A DNA stretch of 26,159 nt from assembly GCA_036897625.1 (NCBI GenBank), contig JAYMTA010000605.1, positions 1 through 26,159 on the forward strand, in the 5' to 3' direction. The DNA comes from Pelargonium cotyledonis (Eukaryota; Streptophyta; Magnoliopsida; Geraniales; Geraniaceae). A model generated the notes under the pieces. That model was not told where the DNA came from and made no database searches. It saw only the letters and a program-made list of their open reading frames with translations. The stretch's first letter is position 1; each line of letters begins with the position of its first letter. The position numbers and the translations under genes are program-made. Positions 20,483 to 26,159 of this stretch are shown piece by piece.

Positions 20483-23053
20483 TCAAGAAATAGGCTTCAA
20501 TACATACATCTTACATGTATGAGGATTCAAAGTAGCTGTCAAGTTTGATTTGAGATGCTCCTTCAGTGTCACGTGCTGCGAATACATAACAAACATATCA
20601 TAAGTTTCCTCATTAGCAAAAGCGCCGGTAAGTAAATATCACAAGGAATGTGTGTACTTATGATACAAAAATTAAAATGTTACCTCCCAAAGGTCTCTTG
20701 CTTTGACAGTACTGTGGCCAGGAATGCCAATATCATCCCAATGAGCTGTGATATGAGAGATCCTTGGGGTCCGGTTAAGTAGTAGTAGGGCTACTCTATA
20801 TCCCGTGAGAGGACCCGCCCAAATCTGTTTCAACAAATTTACAAATCACATGTTCAAGGAAAGTTAGATCTCGAACACAATGACTTGTCTCAGAAAATGG
20901 GAAATCGGAAAATTTACCTCAAGATCACCTTCGCTCCTAACCTTTCTAGCTTGAACACCGAGTTTGTCTATACGAAAACACAAGGCCAACATTCAATAAC
21001 AGTTGATGACTTGATCATGTCGTGATCATGCATGCCACGAAGAGAGAAAGGTAACTTTGAATTATTACATACCTTGGTTAACAGCAATGACCTCTTTGTT
21101 GGAAATGATATCTATTGTTTCTTTTGTCATGGACCTCACATCACAACCAAGAAGAAGAGGAGCCTGTGGAAAATCCCATATCAGCATAAATACCAAACAC
21201 TATATCAATTTCTAGGTAACTGATAATACCTTGGAAATGGCCCATAGGCTGAAGTGAACAATATATTCATCTTTTGTCATGCCTCCATTTCCAATTTCAA
21301 GCATATCTGGATCTGTTCGCATTCATAACACATATCATATATCTCTCTTAAAAGAAACGTAAACAACTTCTTCACGAGTATTTTCCTTTTAAATGTCATC
21401 GATGATCCTACCATTCCAGCCACCGGGCCTTGCGTGCTCAGCATAAATTTCATTCATGTCGGCTCTAGTGACCATACTGCCAGAGATTCAACCAAGAAGA
21501 ACAGATTTTAGAGAAAGTTTTGGATCATCGACGTGTGAATTTAAAGAAGTGAACGAATCAAACCTCTCCCACGTATCAGCGATGTCATTAGTAGTTCTCC
21601 AGCTGTTTCCTACCTTAGCACCCCAATGAGCCGGGTGCATGTCTCCCCTGAGAGACGAACAGAAAATTCTCTCAATCACAAAACAATGACGGCGAAGACT
21701 TTCACTAGAGAAAACTAGGATTGATGGGAAATGTACCATTCACAAAGTGAGAAAAAGATGTGGCGCTTTGTCTTCATTAGCGCTCGGGTCATTACAGGGT
21801 ATCTATGCACACAACGAAGAAAAAGGATGGGACATGTTTGAGTTAAACTCATGAAATTAGGTGCAATTTTATGCATAACTCGTTATATTTGTGTACATTA
21901 GACTATATATATTACCTAGCAGTTGGCTTTGTGCCATCATTGAAACAGTTGTCATACTTCAAATAATCAATTCCCTGAAAAGGGTCAAGTAGAAAACTTG
22001 ATCAATTGTCATGAACAGTTGTGTTTCCTTGTAAAAAATGGAAAATGAAAACAACTTTCCAAATAAAAAATAAGCAGTCAAATTGATCATTACCCATGAG
22101 GCAAAGGTTTTAGCATCTTGTTCTTCATGACCAAGTGAACCAGGCATGGATCCGCTGCAAGTAAAGAATCTGCAAGATACATACACCGCGCGGGCGCAGA
22201 TGGATTATATTCACATACTCATTATCTACAAATGTTGATTTATCAAAAACATGATCTTGATGGTGATTTTGTTACCCAGCATCTGAGTAGATTCCAAGCT
22301 TAAGACCCTTGCTATGAACATAGTCTGCGAGAGCTTTGATGCCAGATGGGAATGTTGCATTTTTAGGAACTAGGTTCCTCTGCAATTTAAAGCTTACATG
22401 TTTAATTCAAGAAACATTACCAATAATGTAAAAGTTAAAACAAGAATCAACAACAGTAACAGCAAAGAGTACCTTCTTGTCGCGCGATTTTTCAGCCCAA
22501 CCATCATCTAAGAAAGAACAAAATTTGCAGTTTCTTGGTTAGCCATTTGGAGAAATGGTGTTGCAATGAAAGAACTAATAGAAACAATAATCGAAATGGG
22601 CGGTTCGTACCTATGTTAACATACTGATAACCAAGCTTAGAGAGACCAGTGCTTATCAGAGCATCAGCTGTCAAAAACAATTGGAGCAAAGTTGCATCAA
22701 ACTGAAATTGCTCTTTCTTAACAACAACAAAATTTGAATCAAGTGAGCATTTTATTACCAGTTTCTCTGATGATCTTCTCATCAATATGGAAGTTGAAAT
22801 GATTCCAACTATTCCACCTACAAATTGAAACAAAACAAAACAAAATCAATACTAATGTGTGTGTGTTTGAGAGAGAGAGAGAGAGAGATTTTGATTACCC
22901 CATGGGAGGAGTCAAGGCAAGACCATTAGCCAGAAGGTTTCTCCTGAGAGGCTTTTGTGTGACTGAGGCCATTGCTGTTGATGAAGAGCACAAATTGCAA
23001 ATCAACATCACAAATGCAACAAAAACCAACCTACCAACAATCTCCATCTTCAT
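20483..23053 (-). CDS. AGAL: Alpha-galactosidase, glycoside hydrolase family 27, secreted
   Basis: A retaining alpha-galactosidase that releases terminal alpha-linked galactose from raffinose-series sugars, galactomannans or cell-wall glycans, in the apoplast or vacuole. Exons (minus): 23053-22899, 22817-22759, 22667-22611, 22507-22473, 22379-22276, 22169-22094, 21974-21916, 21802-21737, 21647-21564, 21476-21412, 21312-21230, 21163-21073, 20967-20918, 20824-20684, 20575-20483; 1218 nt, 405 aa. Residues 1 to about 25 form a signal peptide. Family blocks are LTPPMGWNSWNHF (48-60), NIDDGW, GIYSDAG, the nucleophile Asp170 in YLKYDNC, the acid/base Asp225 in [11 protein letters not shown], and GGWNDPDM. 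The C-terminal beta domain ends in CKMYVLKP. N-glycosylation sequons lie at N109, N345 and N386. ATG 23053 is the first in frame after a TGA; Met3 is an alternative. The length matches plant AGAL1/AGAL2. Confidence 0.96.
22857..22888. repeat. (GT)5 and (GA)10 microsatellite in AGAL intron 1
   Basis: GT repeats at 22857-22866 are followed by ten GA units at 22869-22888. They lie 10 bp inside the first intron donor, so on the gene strand they form a CT then AC tract in an 81-bp intron. Confidence 0.9.
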
Positions 23054-23154
23054 AATTGCTGCTACAACTTCTCAGACACTCTTGAGCTGTGGACTCTGTA
23101 TCAGATACTATCAATCAAAGCACACAATACAAAAACCCTCTGCATTGGCCAACC

Positions 23155-23161
23155 TTATAAA
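23155..23161 (-). promoter_or_regulatory. TATA box of the alpha-galactosidase gene
   Basis: TTTATAAGG on the minus strand, about 105 bp before the ATG at 23053, predicts a leader of about 75 nt. The position and sequence fit a core promoter; no start site has been shown. Confidence 0.55.
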
Positions 23162-24204
23162 CCTCACTTCTTCACTCTTTACTGCTTTGAATGAGAAATT
23201 CAAGGGATTTGTTTCGATTAACCTTAACTTTTTTTCATCTTTGACTGACTATAAAAATTTTTAAAAATTACCCAATTATAAGTTTCATCTCAAATATTGT
23301 AATGTGTAATAAAAAAATAGAAAGGAAAAAAAAAACTATTATTCAGTATATGTAATAAAATTAGCACTATATGTTATTTACCAACAATTAAAAACTCGGA
23401 TCATTATGGTGTATACTATTTCTTTCTGTAATGTATTATGTTGATTTAATTAGCAACTCAGTCCATAACTAACTCCATGTCAGCAAATAATAATATGAAT
23501 AAAACCACCTGCATTTTTTAAGACCTAAGACTCGGTAAGTGTGACTGTGAATTAACCTCCAAACTTCAGATTCAATGCTCACAATTTATGCTAACTTCTT
23601 CAACTATTGTTATGATCTACACCATTTAATGTAAAATAAGAGCTAATTAATAGTAATATATATATCCCAAATCATTTTTTCTTCTTTTTAAAGTGACAGA
23701 ACAATTTGAGGTCAGATTATATTTGGCTTGTGTTAGCTCAAACCAATGAGAAGATGAGTTTATATTAAAATTTCAATTGTACTCATCTTATTGAGCTTGT
23801 AGGAGTGAAGCAACCCCACTAAATTTAAAGTTTTTAGAACTCGTCTTAAATCACTAACAAAGTAATGACATCTTCTTAAAATTTTGAATCTCAAGATCGT
23901 TCCAACTCTTCACAAGATCCTCTCAGATATCAACGTCTACATAATCACTTTTTAGATTTAACAGTCATATAACATTATCAAATATAACTCCCGGTAAGGA
24001 TACTTCACTTGATACCATGGTTATCGTGCTCATTTGATTTGATGAATTCTCTTCCGAATTCACGCGTCATGCAATTTTCGTGACTATAAATACGAACTCT
24101 CTAAATGGAGAAATAGGCCTCATATTGAATTTGTTACAATTCGCTCTTCAATAAATTTGTAAATTTATTTATGGGGCTCCAATTTCATTGTAGTAGAGAT
24201 TATG

Positions 24205-24229
24205 TATATATATATATATACACACACAC
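24205..24229. repeat. (TA)8(CA)5 compound microsatellite
   Basis: TA units run directly into CA units. Confidence 0.9.
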
Positions 24230-24415
24230 GATCTACTTTGTAAAATATTTATTGAATAGCCTTGGGATCCATCATTTCCAACGGATGGGTTGACCATGGG
24301 TGTCTCAGCTATTGCCGACCAAGAACGTGGTTCTGTTCGGTCGACGAGCCCGTACGTACGTAAGGAATCTGAATTATGAATATCTCAACATCGATCATCA
24401 TCAACCATAACCAAA

Positions 24416-24443
24416 CATATATATATATATATATGATATATAT
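24416..24443. repeat. (AT)n microsatellite near the pyruvate kinase 3' UTR
   Basis: About nine AT units, then GATATATATGG; self-complementary, so it could form a hairpin in RNA. Confidence 0.85.
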
Positions 24444-24561
24444 GGCATTGCGCCCTTTTATTTACATCAAAATGCATCACAACAATTAACAAATGCTGGT
24501 TGCAAATATAATATTAGCGCATTAAAAGTTATATAAAAAGAAGGCATTTTGCATATATATA

Positions 24562-25374
24562 TTATTTGACTATGCAGATTTTGATGACTGAAGCTGCTCC
24601 GATCCGATGAAGTGCCACAACAGCATCTCCTGGTTTGCACAACCCTTTCTCTGTTGCAGACTTTAGTGCTGCTTCCAATATTACCTCCGTGGACTCTCCG
24701 TCCGTTGCCTTGGCCGATCCTTCTCCCAGCAGAGGTATCAGCCCCCTGTGTATCAAACTGTGCCTCGCCGGCGTCGCATCGCTGCAGCTCCAATCAAACG
24801 AGTCTGTTGTCACTACTGGCACTACCACCGAGAGGATGGGAACAGCCGGTCTGTACTTGGCCACCAGCTTGGCTGTGGTGCCTCCGCGGGTCAGCACCAC
24901 AATCAGCTTAGCTCTGGCCTTGTTTGCTGTCCGGACAGCTGAGGATGCTAGACTCTCCAACGGGCTCATTGGAAGTGGAGTTGACCTTATCATCTCCTTA
25001 AAGATAGCTCCGTAATCAAGGGAAGACTCTGCTTCAATGCAGATTCGAGCCATGATCTTTACAGCAATCTCGGGGTATGCCCCAGCTGCACTCTCGCCAC
25101 TAAGCATCACACAGTCAGTGCCATCCAGGACAGCGTTGGCTACATCAGTGGCCTCAGCACGTGTCGGCCTAGGAGACTTGATCATGGATTCGAGCATCTG
25201 AGTGGCAGTGACCACGGGTTTGCCTGCTAGATTACACTTGTATATCATCAGTTTCTGTGCCAGGAATATCTTCTCAACTGGAATCTCCATCCCAAGATCA
25301 CCGCGAGCAACCATAAATGCGTCAGTTTCGCGTAAGATCTCATCAAAGTTTATGACTCCCTCCTGGTTCTCAAC
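24562..25374 (-). CDS. Pyruvate kinase, cytosolic type, last coding exon (5' part missing)
   Basis: Pyruvate kinase transfers phosphate from phosphoenolpyruvate to ADP in the last step of glycolysis. This single exon encodes the C-terminal 270 residues. It starts after an AAG acceptor with VENQEG, whose Glu is a metal ligand. Next come MVARGDLGMEIP (second metal-binding Asp), the TQMLESMIKSPRPTRAEATDVANAVLDG active-site stretch and MLSGESAAG. The C domain ends GDAVVALHRIGAASVIKICIVK. The preceding lysine of the KVENQEG motif, the B domain and the first half of the barrel are upstream, outside the window. No plastid-type features are seen and the C-terminus resembles plant cytosolic isozymes. 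No premature stop or frameshift is present. The acceptor follows a typical pyrimidine-rich CTTAAG end. Confidence 0.93.
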   Translation of the reverse strand, partial: VENQEGVINFDEILRETDAFMVARGDLGMEIPVEKIFLAQKLMIYKCNLAGKPVVTATQMLESMIKSPRPTRAEATDVANAVLDGTDCVMLSGESAAGAYPEIAVKIMARICIEAESSLDYGAIFKEMIRSTPLPMSPLESLASSAVRTANKARAKLIVVLTRGGTTAKLVAKYRPAVPILSVVVPVVTTDSFDWSCSDATPARHSLIHRGLIPLLGEGSAKATDGESTEVILEAALKSATEKGLCKPGDAVVALHRIGAASVIKICIVK

Positions 25375-26119
25375 CTTAAGAAACCACAGCAGCAAAGGGA
25401 TTCATCATTAGATGACCATATATAATTACCAAAAAATAGCTTGTAATAAACAAAAGCACTTTCCCATTCCAATAGCATAAGAAAAGTTATCTCCCTCCTA
25501 TAATGTTGGAATATACAAAACGCTTAGATAAATTATCAGTTTCTACTTGTAGTGATTTTGTAGTCTAGTTGGTATGATTGTATATACTCCCTTTGTACCA
25601 ATTCTACTCAATAATATTCTAAGAATTTGAAACAATTCCAGCTCTGAGAAAAAGATTTGACTGACTCGTACTCTTGCAAGAACATACCCATTGAAAATCT
25701 GCATAAGGTAATAGGATCAGTATCTCACACACCATTAGGCAAATCAGAAGATCAAAGCCAACACAAAACCAGTTGGGTGCATACATTCACATCAAATGAC
25801 TGTAGAAACAGACATATGTTTACATGATCCATATGTATACCACTAAACAAGATGTCAAATAGATAAAATAAAATAAAAACTCTGTTACTGAGCAGACGAC
25901 ACCTGAAGGCTACAAAAAACATAGAGATCATGCAAGCAGAGATGAATTCATTATTTCAATGTTTGTTGTATATATTTGGCATGAGATCCATGAACCTCAC
26001 AGACATTAACAAAATCTGCCCCTATATATGGCATAAGTAAGAATTTCAATTTACTTATGCTGTCATGCTTCCATGTGTGTTATGATAAAACACCCACTGA
26101 CATATCTCTTTTCTCTTCT

Positions 26120-26150
<31 letters not shown>

Positions 26151-26159
26151 TGGGAGACG
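25375..26159 (-). other. Intron of pyruvate kinase, running off the window
   Basis: No further pyruvate kinase block can be read on the minus strand here, so the intron before the last exon is at least 785 bp. The end of the window carries a T11 run (26119-26129) and a run of 21 G (26130-26150). Confidence 0.6.
26119..26150. repeat. T11-G21 homopolymer pair
   Basis: Eleven T directly followed by 21 G. Long G runs are rare in plant introns and are often sequencing or assembly artefacts, for example at a contig end. Confidence 0.9.

Larger units (their letters stand above)
23265..24561. other. Gene-free AT-rich DNA between alpha-galactosidase and pyruvate kinase
   Basis: This should hold the alpha-galactosidase promoter (left) and the pyruvate kinase 3' UTR (right). 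No protein is recognised. A segment at about 24060-24180 has TATA-like ACTATAAATACG followed by CAATAAATTTG, spaced as in a degraded LTR, but no matching ends were found. Dinucleotide runs are listed separately. Confidence 0.5.

Noticed and set aside
22857-23264. A 135-residue plus-strand frame opposite alpha-galactosidase exon 1
   Set aside because: It starts in a microsatellite and is antisense to the signal-peptide exon and promoter.
24612-25411. Long plus-strand frames opposite pyruvate kinase
   Set aside because: They are antisense shadows of the conserved exon; the minus strand encodes clear pyruvate kinase motifs and the plus frames encode nothing recognisable.
1-26159. CRISPR array, toxin-antitoxin, phage or other prokaryotic defence system
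   Set aside because: All genes are spliced plant genes and no regularly spaced repeat-spacer array or bacterial operon is present.

Overview
This window is AT-rich nuclear DNA from a flowering plant, most likely a eudicot. It holds four complete intron-rich protein genes and one partial gene. The introns have GT..AG borders, the proteins are plant-specific or plant-like, and small non-autonomous mobile elements lie between and inside the genes. I cannot name the species. There is no CRISPR array, prophage, operon or other prokaryotic system. I rebuilt the gene models by hand by tracking splice phase; all four complete models stay open to a natural stop.

Layout. 1-1400: AT-rich upstream DNA with a 44/45-bp tandem repeat and a G-box. 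1825-8715 (+): katanin p80 WD40 subunit (KTN80-like), 18 exons, 800 aa. 8716-9408: tail-to-tail gap. 9409-13242 (-): DUF789 protein, 6 exons, 315 aa, with an antisense tRNA-like SINE in intron 1 and a 38-bp duplication at its first splice donor. About 14075-14660: GC-rich repeat-like block with a minus-strand poly(A) end. 15478-18638 (-): plastid-type DUF3531 protein, 8 exons, 298 aa. 18741-19666: Mutator-like terminal-inverted-repeat element, only about 100 bp upstream of the DUF3531 start codon. 20483-23053 (-): secreted GH27 alpha-galactosidase, 15 exons, 405 aa. 23265-24560: gene-free AT-rich DNA. 24562-25374 (-): last coding exon of a cytosolic-type pyruvate kinase, whose 5' part lies beyond the window. 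The window ends next to a 21-G run.

The genes do not form a pathway: they cover microtubule severing, an unknown function, a plastid protein, galactoside hydrolysis and glycolysis. Their clustering resembles Arabidopsis chromosome 5 around At5g08360-At5g08570 (recalled, not searched), which suggests an ancestral eudicot block. The observations most worth following are the inverted-repeat element at the DUF3531 promoter, the purely synonymous divergence of a repeated peptide in the katanin linker, the duplicated splice donor in the DUF789 gene and the intronic SINE. I found no convincing new multi-gene system.
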